64,000 bases of DNA from Aureispira sp050633105 (GCA_050633105.1 JBOEFW010000017.1:1-64000); one strand, 5' to 3'. Positions 45,601-54,057 are shown, counted from the first letter of the stretch. The notes: generated from the letters alone by a model not told the origin. Program-made: numbers and translations.

Positions 45601-45841
45601 CCGTACTTGTATCACTTCTTTAACTACCTTGTTAGTAGTATTGATCTTATTCCTATTTGGAGGATCAGGAATTAGTGGTTTTGCGTTTGCTTTGTTGATT
45701 GGTATCTTAGTTGGTACCTACTCTTCTATCTTTATTGCTACGCCTGTAGTAGTAGATACTACTGGAGATAGCAACATTTTTGATGCGCCAGTTGTAGAAG
45801 ATGAAACGCCAGCAGAAGACGAAAATACTACAGAAGCTTAA
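42635..45841 (+). CDS. secDF: SecDF fused protein-export accessory protein
   Basis: SecDF uses the proton gradient to help SecYEG pull proteins through the inner membrane. The 1068-residue chain is a SecD half (about 1-700) followed by a SecF half (about 720-1040), the fused form usual in Bacteroidota. Visible segments: an N-terminal helix (ALIKFFTVVALLVVAYQFVLW), GLDLQGGMSVVLQVD, KERIDRFGVAQPVV, IVLTIGMAVDANVIIFERIREEL (transmembrane helix 4) in SecD, and LGVDLKGGRSYTVQF, IGYSINDTVVVFDRIRE in SecF. An acidic Glu/Asp/Thr-rich insertion (about 275-345) lies in the large periplasmic domain, and the C-terminus is acidic. Single gene with a strong terminator. Confidence 0.95.
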   Translation: MQGKALIKFFTVVALLVVAYQFVLWFPTNSVEKNAETYSIEGVAGMAESSDKEERKDSLRNAYLDSVNTETVFSIPGVKDYNYQELKKQQLAWGLDLQGGMSVVLQVDLKELIIALSDDSQDPKFLEALNRAKVAQQSAQSDYVTLFGEAYAEVGERPLARVFATNDKLRDEINIESSNAEVIQAIRTISGETVKSTYKLLKERIDRFGVAQPVVSLDESTDRITVELPGVRNPKRARQYLQATANLEFWELYENVDIQNDLIALNESLKEERRLENATNEASEPTEGPELTEEPEDTDLPTLDEGLDTNGLGTIDTTLSSLDSDDGLGEDSTDIGPLFEILQPQFARSTAERTGAIGYAEVTNKDAVMKLLNSEAAKKALGAKSRSVRFVWDAKSFKSEPSATGEPGKRFVTLYALNTKNRKNSTLNGERVIKAFEQPNQSGPGFAVSLSMDQDGARAWKKMTTDNVDRQVAVVLDNQVYSAPRVNEPIPNGNTSISGGFETVTEAADLANILSVGKLPSKIEIIEEAVVGPSLGAETVSAGLWSLFVGFLLVLFYMLGYYAMAGVIAVIALFLNIFFIFGSLASFGTVLTLPGIAGIVLTIGMAVDANVIIFERIREELRGGLNWKEAITKGFSHSYSAILDANITTLIVAFILYRFGLGPIKGFATVLGIGVVCSVFSAVLIGRMLFDSWMERNKEVTVWAGWSKNILANPGIDFVSKRKMAYAVSGVILVAGVISMATRGFELGVDLKGGRSYTVQFANDVDVTQFKGELLTSFGALGLDEGNVDKVVVREFSKSTQAKVTTSFLQGSAELDATAINADSIVLQKVYEAAQKYTGKNMAYDDFAAGEPIEGGAEGAFYLSASSKVGPTIADDIRNSAGWAAGLSLLFIFLYILFRFNRWQYSAGALAALVHDVLFVLSIFSIFQGILPFSMEINQAFIAAILTVIGYSINDTVVVFDRIREVGRDLQDKASFEDIVNLAVNNTISRTCITSLTTLLVVLILFLFGGSGISGFAFALLIGILVGTYSSIFIATPVVVDTTGDSNIFDAPVVEDETPAEDENTTEA

Positions 45842-46198
45842 CACTGAGTGATATAACTAAAGGAAAGATGGGCTGTTCTCTAAGGGGAACAGCCCGTTTT
45901 TTTTGGCCGTGAGCTGACAATTGGCTAAAAAATCCCTATCTTTGCCCCGTCTTGTGCCATGATTGGCTAGATATTCGCCAACAAAGCAAAAACTAGCTTT
46001 TATTAAGAGAGCCAGAATCAATAGAAATTACCAAAAAACAAAACCTTCTTACTATAGGGGAGCGAAGAGGTCGTTGCATCTTATCAACAGCAACGTATTC
46101 TAAGCAAATGGCCAACTGAATCCAGCCGAATACTCTGTTAAGGTTTTAATTTTATTCATAATGCACTACAACAAAGCAGTGCCACAAAAAATAGAAAC
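45842..46198. other. Intergenic region before the fatty-acid hydroxylase gene
   Basis: Contains the secDF terminator and, after it, TATCTTTG at 45937-45944, a -7 type box without a clear -33 partner. This implies a leader of nearly 250 bases for the hydroxylase mRNA. A dyad GTTGC...GCAAC lies near 46073-46095. No gene is seen. Confidence 0.5.
45869..45906 (+). terminator. Terminator of secDF
   Basis: GGGCTGTTC (45870-45878) pairs with GAACAGCCC (45887-45895), followed by eight T. Confidence 0.9.
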
Positions 46199-46858
46199 AT
46201 GAAAGGAAACGATCAATTTGTATCCGCAAAAAATGAATCGCCAAGAATGTTTGAGAATGATATTTTAGATTATTTTTCTAGAGCACACCCTATTTCTGTA
46301 CCCTTGATTTTTGTTCCAATGGTACTTTATTTCTTCTACTTAGCTTTTGCAGGAAGTGAAGTGACGCTTATCAGTGCCGTTGTGATTTTCTTTTCAGGAA
46401 TTGTAATTTGGACCTTGTTTGAATATTTCCTGCACCGTTATTTATTCCACCTACAATTGGATAATGATTGGGGACGCCGTTTGCACTTTATGATTCATGG
46501 TTGTCACCACGATTATCCAAATGACTCTATGCGTTTGGTTATTCCTACAGGGGCTAGTTTGGCATTAGCATTTCTAGTATACTGGGCTTGTTACTTCTTT
46601 ATTGTGTTCCTATCTGGTGGAACAATGGGCACACTGAATATGTTTTTTGCTTCGTTTGTAACAGGGTATATTGTGTATGACATGATGCATTATGCTACTC
46701 ATTATGCAAAGTTCAAGAACAAATGGTTTAGAGAGATCCAAAAGAACCACTTGGATCACCATTATGTAGACCACGACAAAGGTTTTGGTTTGAGTAATGT
46801 ATTTTGGGATCGTGTATTTGGTACGGCTCAAGAAAGCATTAAGAAAAATAAAAAATAA
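46199..46858 (+). CDS. Fatty acid 2-hydroxylase / sterol desaturase superfamily
   Basis: The 219-residue membrane protein has the eight-plus histidine di-iron pattern: HRYLFH at 79-84, HFMIHGCHH at 96-104, HYATH at 164-168 and HLDHH at 184-188. The spacing HGCHHDYPND is that of the Scs7/FA2H branch, which adds a 2-hydroxyl to acyl chains, rather than of desaturases. Three to four helices surround the sites (38-52, 58-75, 118-140, 146-162). It lacks the cytochrome b5 domain found in yeast and mammal forms, as other bacterial members do. Bacteroidota use 2-hydroxy acyl groups in sphingo- and sulfonolipids, so that is the expected substrate class (inference). Confidence 0.88.
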   Translation: MKGNDQFVSAKNESPRMFENDILDYFSRAHPISVPLIFVPMVLYFFYLAFAGSEVTLISAVVIFFSGIVIWTLFEYFLHRYLFHLQLDNDWGRRLHFMIHGCHHDYPNDSMRLVIPTGASLALAFLVYWACYFFIVFLSGGTMGTLNMFFASFVTGYIVYDMMHYATHYAKFKNKWFREIQKNHLDHHYVDHDKGFGLSNVFWDRVFGTAQESIKKNKK

Positions 46859-46900
46859 AAGCCATAAATATACTTCCATCTTATAACGATAGTTCATTGG

Positions 46901-46960
46901 TCACCCCTTCAGGGTTCCTTCTCCTAAAAGAGATACTAGAAGGAATGTTGAAGGGGTGAT
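46901..46960 (+). terminator. Long hairpin after the hydroxylase gene
   Basis: TCACCCCTTCA pairs with TGAAGGGGTGA (46901-46959) and an inner TTCCTTCT pairs with AGAAGGAA. The T-run after it is weak (TTTGCTTATC), so it may be a terminator or an attenuator ahead of the methyltransferase gene at 46999. Confidence 0.65.
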
Positions 46961-46998
46961 TTGCTTATCATCCCTTTCAAAAGATTTCCAGTCATCGT

Positions 46999-47736
46999 AT
47001 GAAAGAAATAGAATTCAAAGAAGTCGATCTTATTGGAGAGGAAACCTTAGCTGTTATTAGTACAGCCAATGCCTTCAATCAATGGACTTATCAACGAGTT
47101 CAGCCCTTTTGTCAAGGAAAAATTCTAGAAATCGGAAGTGGTGTTGGCAACATCTCTCACTATTTCTTAGAAGCAGGGTATCCATTACATCTCTCTGATG
47201 TACGCCCGCATTATTGCCAAGCTTTAGAAAAGCGGTTTTCCAAGACACCAAATTGTCAAGGGATTACCCATTTGGATTGGGTAGCGCCTGATTTTAAAGA
47301 GCGTTATGCTGACCTGTTGGGACAATTTGATACCATCTTTTCTCTTAATGTGCTAGAGCATATCCATCAAGACGCCTTGGCGATACAACATGCCAAATTA
47401 TTACTTCGCCCCAAGGGGCGTTTGCTCATTTTGGTGCCTTCTTATCAATGGCTTTACAACCAATTGGACAAGAACTTAGACCATTATCGCCGTTATACCA
47501 CGCGCAGTCTAGGACAATTGATCGAGGCGCAAGGCTTCCGTTTACTTCATCGGCAGTACTTCAACTTTATGGGCATTTTTGCCTGGTTTATTTCTGGTTA
47601 TCTTCAAGGCAATCGACAGATCCCCGCAGGGCAAATGCGTTTATACAATACTTTTGTCCCTTTTTTTAAATTGTTGGATCGATTGGTCTTTAAGTCTATG
47701 GGCTTGTCTACGATTGTGGTGGCGGAGTTGGAATGA
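46999..47736 (+). CDS. Class I SAM-dependent methyltransferase
   Basis: The 245-residue protein has the SAM loop ILEIGSGVGNISHYFLEAG (42-60), the acidic end of strand 2 (LHLSDVRP), FDTIFSLNVLEHIHQD (post-motif), and LLRPKGRLLILVPSYQWLYNQLDKNL. The C-terminal half has hydrophobic and aromatic segments seen in ubiquinone- or glycan-type methyltransferases of this layout. The substrate is unknown. It is preceded by the long hairpin and followed by a WG-repeat protein gene. Confidence 0.85.
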   Translation: MKEIEFKEVDLIGEETLAVISTANAFNQWTYQRVQPFCQGKILEIGSGVGNISHYFLEAGYPLHLSDVRPHYCQALEKRFSKTPNCQGITHLDWVAPDFKERYADLLGQFDTIFSLNVLEHIHQDALAIQHAKLLLRPKGRLLILVPSYQWLYNQLDKNLDHYRRYTTRSLGQLIEAQGFRLLHRQYFNFMGIFAWFISGYLQGNRQIPAGQMRLYNTFVPFFKLLDRLVFKSMGLSTIVVAELE

Positions 47737-47800
47737 TATAGGCCTCTAGCCCTTTTAGGAGCTTGTAGAGTGTTCTCTTTTCAGCCATTAATTCTCCTTT

Positions 47801-48196
47801 TTGTATCTGCGGTCCTTTAATTTTGCCCTTTTGTTGCTTTTTACAGCGCTCTTTTTCTTGTTTGTAAAGAAAGAAGCGCCTCAAAGTAAGTTTGCATACA
47901 CCTTTGAGGAATGGACCAGTCCACAGGGTAAGAATCGACTCTTAGTTAAACAAGAGCATAAATATGGTTATGCCAACTTGGACTCTGTCTTGGTCATTAT
48001 CCCACAGTACGATTCCGCTTTATATTTTAATACCAACAAATATACTTTGGTCCCCAAAAAGGGCCTTTGGGGAGTAATAGATGAATCAGGAAGAATATTG
48101 GTAGATTGTTATTACGATTCTATTCAACCCTATAATGACATCAGATTTGAACCATACATGGTTGCAAGTAAAAACCAACGTTACTTTTTATTCTAA
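47801..48196 (+). CDS. WG-repeat-like exported protein, 131 aa
   Basis: A hydrophobic N-terminus (about 6-22) could be a signal or anchor. The rest has WG-type repeats: KYGYANLDSVLVIIPQYDSA and KGLWGVIDESGRILVDCYYD. The start is unclear; a TTG at 47801 gives 131 residues. WG repeats are structural and do not name a function. It precedes the AraC gene on the same strand by 108 bases. Confidence 0.5.
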   Translation: MYLRSFNFALLLLFTALFFLFVKKEAPQSKFAYTFEEWTSPQGKNRLLVKQEHKYGYANLDSVLVIIPQYDSALYFNTNKYTLVPKKGLWGVIDESGRILVDCYYDSIQPYNDIRFEPYMVASKNQRYFLF

Positions 48197-48304
48197 CTCC
48201 TGCCTAATTAAAACTCAGCGCTGCATTAATCCAAAAATATACTACCTTGTTTACAGGTTATATCTCTTATGCAAAAGTGTTAACAATCCTCACAATAGAG
48301 CATC

Positions 48305-49354
48305 ATGGTGACCAAATTTAAACCAGAATGGAATAAAGTTTATTTTGTCAACCAATATACCTTATTCCATATCATGGAAGGGACAGGAATTGTACAAGTA
48401 GATTTTGAGAATTACTATGATTGGGAGGATAAGTTGATCTTTCTTGAAAAAGGGCAGTACATAAAATTCCTTTCGGATACATTTACGGTTAGACAAATAC
48501 TATTTGAAAACGAGAATGCTTTTAAGAATTCAAACGTTCGAGTCTTATTCAAACATTTAGTCTCTATAGGGTATATTAATTTTCAGGAATGTCAGAATTG
48601 CCAAAAATATCTGACAGACAGCATCTACTCAGAGAACAACAGCATCCTAGATATTTCGGTGAATCAATGGTATTGGCAAAATCCTTTTAATGCTAATCAA
48701 TCGGAATATCAAGTCATTTTTGACCTTAAAGAAGTAATTGACAAGGAATTTAAAAATGCATTTTCAACACAAGAAATCGTTTCAGTTTTAGGTCAGAATG
48801 GAAGGAAATTACATCATCTTGTAAAAAGCAAGATTGGTGTTAGCATCAAAAACTTACTCACCAAGAAAAAAATCCTTGAAGGTCAAAAACTCATCGCATT
48901 TTCGGGTAAAAATATTGATTCCATTGGATACGACTTAGGATATAGAGATCCTGCCTATTTTAATCGTTTGTTCAAACAGAAGATTGGAATGACCCCAGGT
49001 GCGTTTAGAGAGCAGGTAGGTTTTGAAGTAGAAGACTATTTTGAGCAAGAATTATTTAACCTGCTTAAAGAATTTCATACCACACAACGCCAAACTAAAT
49101 TTTACGCTAGTAAGCTATACATGTCTGAGAAAACTTTGTCTAAAAAAGTAAAAGAGAAGTTTAATATCAGCATTGGTAGACTTATCCGCTATGAATTGAT
49201 TAAAACAGCTAAAACTCATTTAGCAGAAGGAAGAACCGTATCCGATGTAGCCTTTTCTCTTGGCTTCAAGGAAGTGAGCCACTTTACCGCTTTCTTTAAA
49301 AAATACACCAGACAAACCCCAACTGAGTTTGTGTTCAAAAAGTACAATCGTTAG
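48305..49354 (+). CDS. AraC-type regulator with two DNA-binding domains
   Basis: The 349-residue protein has an N-terminal sensor-like beta domain (about 1-85; FHIMEGTGIVQVDFENYYDW, LIFLEKGQYIKFL) and then two AraC-type helix-turn-helix domains in tandem. The first (about 145-235) ends SIGYDLGYRDPAYFNRLFKQKIGMTPGAFR; the second (about 250-348) ends SDVAFSLGFKEVSHFTAFFKKYTRQTPTEFV. One such domain is the norm, so the doubling is unusual. It lies directly upstream, 78 bases, of the NTF2-like, SPW-like and YHS genes and probably controls them. Confidence 0.85.
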   Translation: MVTKFKPEWNKVYFVNQYTLFHIMEGTGIVQVDFENYYDWEDKLIFLEKGQYIKFLSDTFTVRQILFENENAFKNSNVRVLFKHLVSIGYINFQECQNCQKYLTDSIYSENNSILDISVNQWYWQNPFNANQSEYQVIFDLKEVIDKEFKNAFSTQEIVSVLGQNGRKLHHLVKSKIGVSIKNLLTKKKILEGQKLIAFSGKNIDSIGYDLGYRDPAYFNRLFKQKIGMTPGAFREQVGFEVEDYFEQELFNLLKEFHTTQRQTKFYASKLYMSEKTLSKKVKEKFNISIGRLIRYELIKTAKTHLAEGRTVSDVAFSLGFKEVSHFTAFFKKYTRQTPTEFVFKKYNR

Positions 49355-49432
49355 GGCATTTTTTGTAACAAAGGAACTTCATTTTTACTCCATATTTGCA
49401 TTGTAGTTATTTACAACACAAAACTTAATGAA

Positions 49433-49789
49433 ATGGATATTAGAAATGAAGTACAAAAAATGGATGCCTTAGTCTCTAAGGGGGAAATGGTTGTTGCTAT
49501 CAACAATTACTTCTGTGATAAAGCATCAACATTGGATTACGGAAAGGTAAGCACTAATAGCAAACCTCAGATGATAGAAAAAATGAACGGATTCCTTGGA
49601 TCTATCGCAAATGTTAATAAAATCAAGCACCACAATACGCTAGTAGATGGGACCATCTCTGCATCAGAGTTTACATTTGATTTTGATAGGAAAGATGGAA
49701 GCAAAATCTTGTGGCATGAAATCATCAAAAGGGAATGGAGTGCTGAAGGTAAGGTGACTAATGAAACTTATTTTAACGCGGCATCGTAA
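49433..49789 (+). CDS. NTF2/SnoaL-like small protein
   Basis: The 118-residue cytosolic protein has the mixed alpha/beta layout of a SnoaL-like fold (helix with MVVAINNYFCDKAS, then IKHHNTLVDGTISASEFTFDFDRKDGSKILWHEIIKREWSAEG). The match is by pattern, and active-site residues cannot be named. It is the first of three closely spaced genes after the AraC regulator, 26 bases before the next. Confidence 0.6.
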   Translation: MDIRNEVQKMDALVSKGEMVVAINNYFCDKASTLDYGKVSTNSKPQMIEKMNGFLGSIANVNKIKHHNTLVDGTISASEFTFDFDRKDGSKILWHEIIKREWSAEGKVTNETYFNAAS

Positions 49790-49815
49790 TTCCTCACCCA
49801 ATAAATTCAGTTATT

Positions 49816-50169
49816 ATGAAATTTGTAACTAAAAGAATACATGCGTATTTGGATTATCCAGTGGCATTAGCTCTTATTGGAATGCCCTTTTTATTAGGAT
49901 TAGGAACTTCTAATTCCTTCGCATTTACTTTGTCATTGGTAACAGGAATTGCTGCTTTGCTACTGACAGTTCTTACAGATCACCACTTAGGGTTAATAAA
50001 AATTGTCTCCTACAAAATGCATCTTTTTGTAGACCTCCTAGTAGGCATTGTATTTATAGCTGCTCCTTTTATCCTAGGATTTAAAGGAATGGATATGATC
50101 TACTATTTAATTAATGGTGGGGCGGTGTTATTCGTCGTAAGTATGCATAAAGAACAAGAAGGTGTTTAA
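49816..50169 (+). CDS. SPW-repeat-like small membrane protein
   Basis: The 117-residue protein has four hydrophobic segments in two similar halves: LDYPVALALIGMPFLLGLG and FVDLLVGIVFIAAPFILGF. The P-F-L/I-LG repeat resembles the SPW repeat family of small membrane proteins. Its role is unknown. It lies between the NTF2-like and YHS genes, 26 and 48 bases away. Confidence 0.6.
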   Translation: MKFVTKRIHAYLDYPVALALIGMPFLLGLGTSNSFAFTLSLVTGIAALLLTVLTDHHLGLIKIVSYKMHLFVDLLVGIVFIAAPFILGFKGMDMIYYLINGGAVLFVVSMHKEQEGV

Positions 50170-50217
50170 CACCCTTTAAAGATTAAAATAACATTTACAT
50201 AAAAAATACAGTAAACA

Positions 50218-50682
50218 ATGAAACGGTTAACAATTATTTTAACAATTCTCATGTGCTCGTTTTCAGCTTTTAGTCAAGACAAACAAGCCAATAATATAGA
50301 CAACTCAAACATAGCTTTAGAAGGCTATAGTCCAGTGTCCTACCTTGATCTTGGGTTGGCACAATTAGGGGATAAACAATATAAATCAACGCATAATAAA
50401 ATAGTTTACTATTTTACATCAGCAGAACAAAAAGCAACGTTTGATAAAAAACCGAGCAAATATTTGCCCCAGTATGGAGGGTATTGTGCTTTCGGAATTT
50501 ATGCAGGAGCGAAGTTTAGAGTTAACCCCAACAAATTTATTACTAAAGATGGAAAATACTATTTATTTCTATCTAATGTAGAATTGGATGCTCAACAACT
50601 TTGGGAGCAAGAGAAGGACCACACTGGCTTAAAAACTAAAGCGGATAAAAATTGGAAAAAGCTAAGTACAACTTATAATTAA
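50218..50682 (+). CDS. Secreted YHS-domain protein
   Basis: A signal peptide covers about residues 1-21 (MKRLTIILTILMCSFSAFSQ). The mature protein has the YHS-like pattern ALEGYSPVSYLDLGLAQLGDKQ, IVYYFTSAEQKATFDKKPSKYLPQYGGYCAFGIYAGAKFR. The domain is linked to metal handling in other proteins, but the usual paired cysteines are not obvious here; a single Cys lies in YGGYCAFGI. It closes the AraC-linked gene group and is followed by a hairpin. Confidence 0.75.
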   Translation: MKRLTIILTILMCSFSAFSQDKQANNIDNSNIALEGYSPVSYLDLGLAQLGDKQYKSTHNKIVYYFTSAEQKATFDKKPSKYLPQYGGYCAFGIYAGAKFRVNPNKFITKDGKYYLFLSNVELDAQQLWEQEKDHTGLKTKADKNWKKLSTTYN

Positions 50683-50705
50683 GCAAGAGATAAATTTAGT
50701 TAAAA

Positions 50706-50743
50706 TCAAGAAGCATATCCTTGTAAAAGGACATGCTTCTTAA
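50706..50743 (+). terminator. Hairpin at the end of the AraC-linked group
   Basis: AAGAAGCATATCCTT (50708-50722) pairs with AAGGACATGCTTCTT (50727-50741) with one mismatch and a four-base loop. There is no long T-run after it, but the stem is strong. Confidence 0.6.
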
Positions 50744-50754
50744 AACTTAGAAAC

Positions 50755-51321
50755 ATGAAGCAATTGTTACAAGACATACAAAAATGTACAGTATGTTTAC
50801 CCTACTTAATTAATGGCGTCAACCCTGTGGTATCCGCATCTCCTAAGAGCAAATATATCATTATAGGGCAAGCTCCTGGAAGTGTTGTCCATAGAACAGG
50901 AATCCCTTGGGATGACAAAAGTGGTGAACGACTACGTCAGTGGCTTGGTGTTAATGAAGATACCTTTTATGATGCGGATGTTTTTGCATTATTACCTATG
51001 GGCTTTTGTTATCCAGGTAAAGGAAAGTCTGGCGATTTAGCACCAAGAAAAGAGTGTGCTCCCTTGTGGCATGATAACGTATTAAGTCAAATTAAAGAGC
51101 CCAAATTGATTCTTCTTATTGGATCTTATGCTCAAAAATACTATTTAGGCAAACAACAAAAATCAACATTAACAGAAACGGTAAAGAATTATCATAGCTA
51201 TTTACCTAAATACTTTCCCCTTCCGCATCCATCCCCACGAAACAATATATGGTTAAAGAAAAACCAGTGGTTTGAAGAAGAAGTTGTTCCATTCCTTCAG
51301 CAGGAAATAAAAAATAGTTGA
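50755..51321 (+). CDS. Uracil-DNA glycosylase superfamily protein with iron-sulfur cysteines
   Basis: The 188-residue protein has the superfamily motif IGQAPG (37-42) and the C-terminal HPSPRN (158-163). Four cysteines, Cys11-X2-Cys14 and Cys85-X15-Cys101, have the spacing of family-4 glycosylases (Cys-X2-Cys and Cys-X14-17-Cys), which bind a 4Fe-4S cluster; Thermotoga maritima enzyme has the same layout as I recall it. It would remove uracil from DNA to start base-excision repair. It is a single gene after the YHS hairpin. Confidence 0.8.
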   Translation: MKQLLQDIQKCTVCLPYLINGVNPVVSASPKSKYIIIGQAPGSVVHRTGIPWDDKSGERLRQWLGVNEDTFYDADVFALLPMGFCYPGKGKSGDLAPRKECAPLWHDNVLSQIKEPKLILLIGSYAQKYYLGKQQKSTLTETVKNYHSYLPKYFPLPHPSPRNNIWLKKNQWFEEEVVPFLQQEIKNS

Positions 51322-51576
51322 TAATACTAGAGGAGAAAATGTAGGATTATTTTTTATAAACGGCCTATGTTTGCCTAGTCAGGATAACCTGTTTTATAAG
51401 AATGGATAATTTAGCAGAACAATAATTAGAGAAGGGATACTTTTACTATACCAAATTCCTCAAAGCTATAACCAAATACTAAGCCCTTTAAAAAAGGCAT
51501 TTTTATAAGCCCTATGTTCTATTAGAATAGTGTATTTTAGAGACTTATTGATTGTAGAAAGTCCTAAAAGTACCCC

Positions 51577-53991
51577 ATGTCAACCCTTCAACAACACAAA
51601 AAAAAAATAGCCCTAGGCCTATTGCTCTTGGCGAGTATCGCCTACTATTTTTGTCTCCCCAAAACTTTATTTGACCGCCCTGTCTCTACCGTTCTATTAG
51701 ATAAGAATGGCCAACTATTGGGCGCAAAAATTGCGGCAGATGGACAATGGCGTTTTCCGCACAATGAGGTCGTTCCAACCAAATTCAAGGCCGCTATTAT
51801 TGCGTTTGAAGACAAGCGCTTTGAGAAACATTGGGGCGTGGATATTTGGGCGATTGGTCGAGCAATTCGACTCAATACCCAACAAGGTAGGCGCGTAAGT
51901 GGAGGGAGTACTTTAACCATGCAAACGATAAGAATGTCGCGCCATAATCCTTCACGAACGCTTTGGGAAAAAGCCAAAGAAGCGGTTTTAGCGACGCGAT
52001 TGGAATGGCGGCACTCCAAGGAAGAAATACTCGCTTTTTATGCGTCTAACGCACCTTTTGGAGGCAATGTGGTGGGCTTAGATGCTGCAGCATGGAAGTA
52101 CTTTCAACGCAGTGCGGAGCAATTATCTTGGGCGGAAGCTTGTATGTTGGCGGTGTTGCCGAATAGTCCAAGCTTGATTCATTTGGGGCGCAATCGTGAA
52201 CGCTTGAAAACCAAACGGGATTGGTTATTAGATAAATTAGAAGCCCAAGGCCATTTGGATGCTACAACTTGTCGTTTGGCTAAATTGGAGGCACTTCCAC
52301 AAAAGCCAAAGCCCCTGCCTCGCAGTTGTCCACATCTGTTAGAACGCGTACACCAAGAATTAGTGCTAACCAATAAAAGTGAAGGCCTGATTCAATCAAC
52401 GATTGAACAGCGCAAACAGCAGCAACTTAATACCATCTTGGATCGTCATTACCAAGTGTTAAAAGCGAATGAGATATACAATGCTGCGGCCTTGATTATT
52501 GATGTTAAAACAGGCGATGTGGTTGCTTATGCAGGGAATATAGCCCAAGCAGCGGAACAACACAGTCCAGCGGTAGATGTCATCCCTGCTCCGCGCAGTA
52601 GCGGCTCTATTCTAAAACCATTTTTGTATGCGGCAATGTTGGACAATGGAACCAGTTTATCAAGAACACTCTTTCCTGATATTCCTTCTCATTTTGGGGG
52701 CTATTCGCCTAAGAATTTTGATGAGCGGTTTGCAGGAGCCGTGAGCGCCAAAGATGTGATTACGCGTTCCTTGAATGTCCCTGCGGTACACATGTTGCAG
52801 CGCTATGGAATGACACGCTTTGCCGATAAATTACGGCAATTGGGAATGACTACTTTGAATCATGGGGCAGGACATTATGGGTTGACGTTGATTTTGGGGG
52901 GAGCGGAAACCTCTTTGTGGGATTTGGGGGCAATGTATACTAGTATTGCCCGCAGTTTGGTGAATTATAATTCATACAATGGGCGTTATGATGGTAATAA
53001 TTTTAGACCGCTTAATTTTATAAAGAAAAACAGTTATTCTATTCTCAAAAGTGATGATCCTAATCTGAAGAAACATTCTGTGCTCTCTGCGAGTGCGATA
53101 TGGCACAGCTTTGAAGCAATGAAGGAAGTCATTCGCCCTGATCAAGAAGTGAATTGGAAAGCCTTTCCTTCTGCTCAAAAAGTAGCTTGGAAAACAGGAA
53201 CAAGTTTTGGTTTTAGAGATGCTTGGGCCGTGGGTTGTACGCCTGATTATGTTGTAGCCGTTTGGGTCGGTAATGCTGATGGAGAAGGGCGTCCAGGTTT
53301 GGTTGGTGTGCGGGCTGCCGCGCCTATTTTATTTGATGTTTTTCAAATTCTAAATACAGGAGCCGCTTGGTTTGAAGAGCCACATGATGATTTGCAATTG
53401 CTAAGAATTTGCCAACAAAGTGGGCATTTGGCGAGTACCAATTGTTCCGAAATAGTAGAGCGTTATGAACCCAAACAGGGAGCACACAGCAAAATTTGTC
53501 CTTACCATCAACGCATTCATTTATCAAAAGATAAACAACATCGAGTACACAGTGATTGTGAAGCGCCTAGCAATATGACAACCGAAAGTTATTTTGTACT
53601 GCCTCCTTCTCAGAGTTGGTTTTATCGCCGTCAACAACCCAATTATAAGACCTTACCTCCTTATAGGGCAGATTGTGAAGCTAGTCTTTCTCAAAAAAAT
53701 AAAGAGTTAGCCCTAATCTATCCCAATGGTCCTGTCAAAATATATGTGCCCATTAATTTGGATGAAACACAAAGTAGAACGGTTTTTGAAGCTAAGCATC
53801 ACCAACCAACAACACAGTTGTTTTGGCACTTAGATAACACTTATGTAGGGAGTACACAGGAAATACACACGATAGAACTTAACCCTGCGCCTGGAGCACA
53901 CCTCATTACGGTGGTAGATGAGCAGGGGAGAAGTGTACAACAAGCCTTTGAAGTCATTGCTTCAGAGCAACAAACGGCGCTAGGATTATAA
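51577..53991 (+). CDS. pbpC: Penicillin-binding protein 1C
   Basis: The bifunctional class A enzyme polymerises glycan strands and cross-links peptides in the periplasm. The 804-residue chain has one N-terminal anchor helix (about 10-26, IALGLLLLASIAYYFCL), a GT51 domain (about 40-215) with catalytic Glu78 in AFEDKRFEKHWGVD, a transpeptidase domain (about 290-560) with the nucleophile Ser344-X-X-Lys347 (SILK) and Lys-Thr-Gly at 539-541, and a C-terminal BiPBP_C beta domain (about 700-795). The C-terminal domain and the RHNPSRT-like linker are typical of PBP1C rather than 1A/1B. In E. coli PBP1C pairs with an alpha-2-macroglobulin protein, not seen here. A BlaI/BlaR1-type pair follows. Confidence 0.95.
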   Translation: MSTLQQHKKKIALGLLLLASIAYYFCLPKTLFDRPVSTVLLDKNGQLLGAKIAADGQWRFPHNEVVPTKFKAAIIAFEDKRFEKHWGVDIWAIGRAIRLNTQQGRRVSGGSTLTMQTIRMSRHNPSRTLWEKAKEAVLATRLEWRHSKEEILAFYASNAPFGGNVVGLDAAAWKYFQRSAEQLSWAEACMLAVLPNSPSLIHLGRNRERLKTKRDWLLDKLEAQGHLDATTCRLAKLEALPQKPKPLPRSCPHLLERVHQELVLTNKSEGLIQSTIEQRKQQQLNTILDRHYQVLKANEIYNAAALIIDVKTGDVVAYAGNIAQAAEQHSPAVDVIPAPRSSGSILKPFLYAAMLDNGTSLSRTLFPDIPSHFGGYSPKNFDERFAGAVSAKDVITRSLNVPAVHMLQRYGMTRFADKLRQLGMTTLNHGAGHYGLTLILGGAETSLWDLGAMYTSIARSLVNYNSYNGRYDGNNFRPLNFIKKNSYSILKSDDPNLKKHSVLSASAIWHSFEAMKEVIRPDQEVNWKAFPSAQKVAWKTGTSFGFRDAWAVGCTPDYVVAVWVGNADGEGRPGLVGVRAAAPILFDVFQILNTGAAWFEEPHDDLQLLRICQQSGHLASTNCSEIVERYEPKQGAHSKICPYHQRIHLSKDKQHRVHSDCEAPSNMTTESYFVLPPSQSWFYRRQQPNYKTLPPYRADCEASLSQKNKELALIYPNGPVKIYVPINLDETQSRTVFEAKHHQPTTQLFWHLDNTYVGSTQEIHTIELNPAPGAHLITVVDEQGRSVQQAFEVIASEQQTALGL

Positions 53992-54057
53992 CAACAGCGT
54001 TTTCTTAGCTTAGGATTATCTTCCTGCCTTCACAAAGTAAATAAAGCCCTTATTTAT

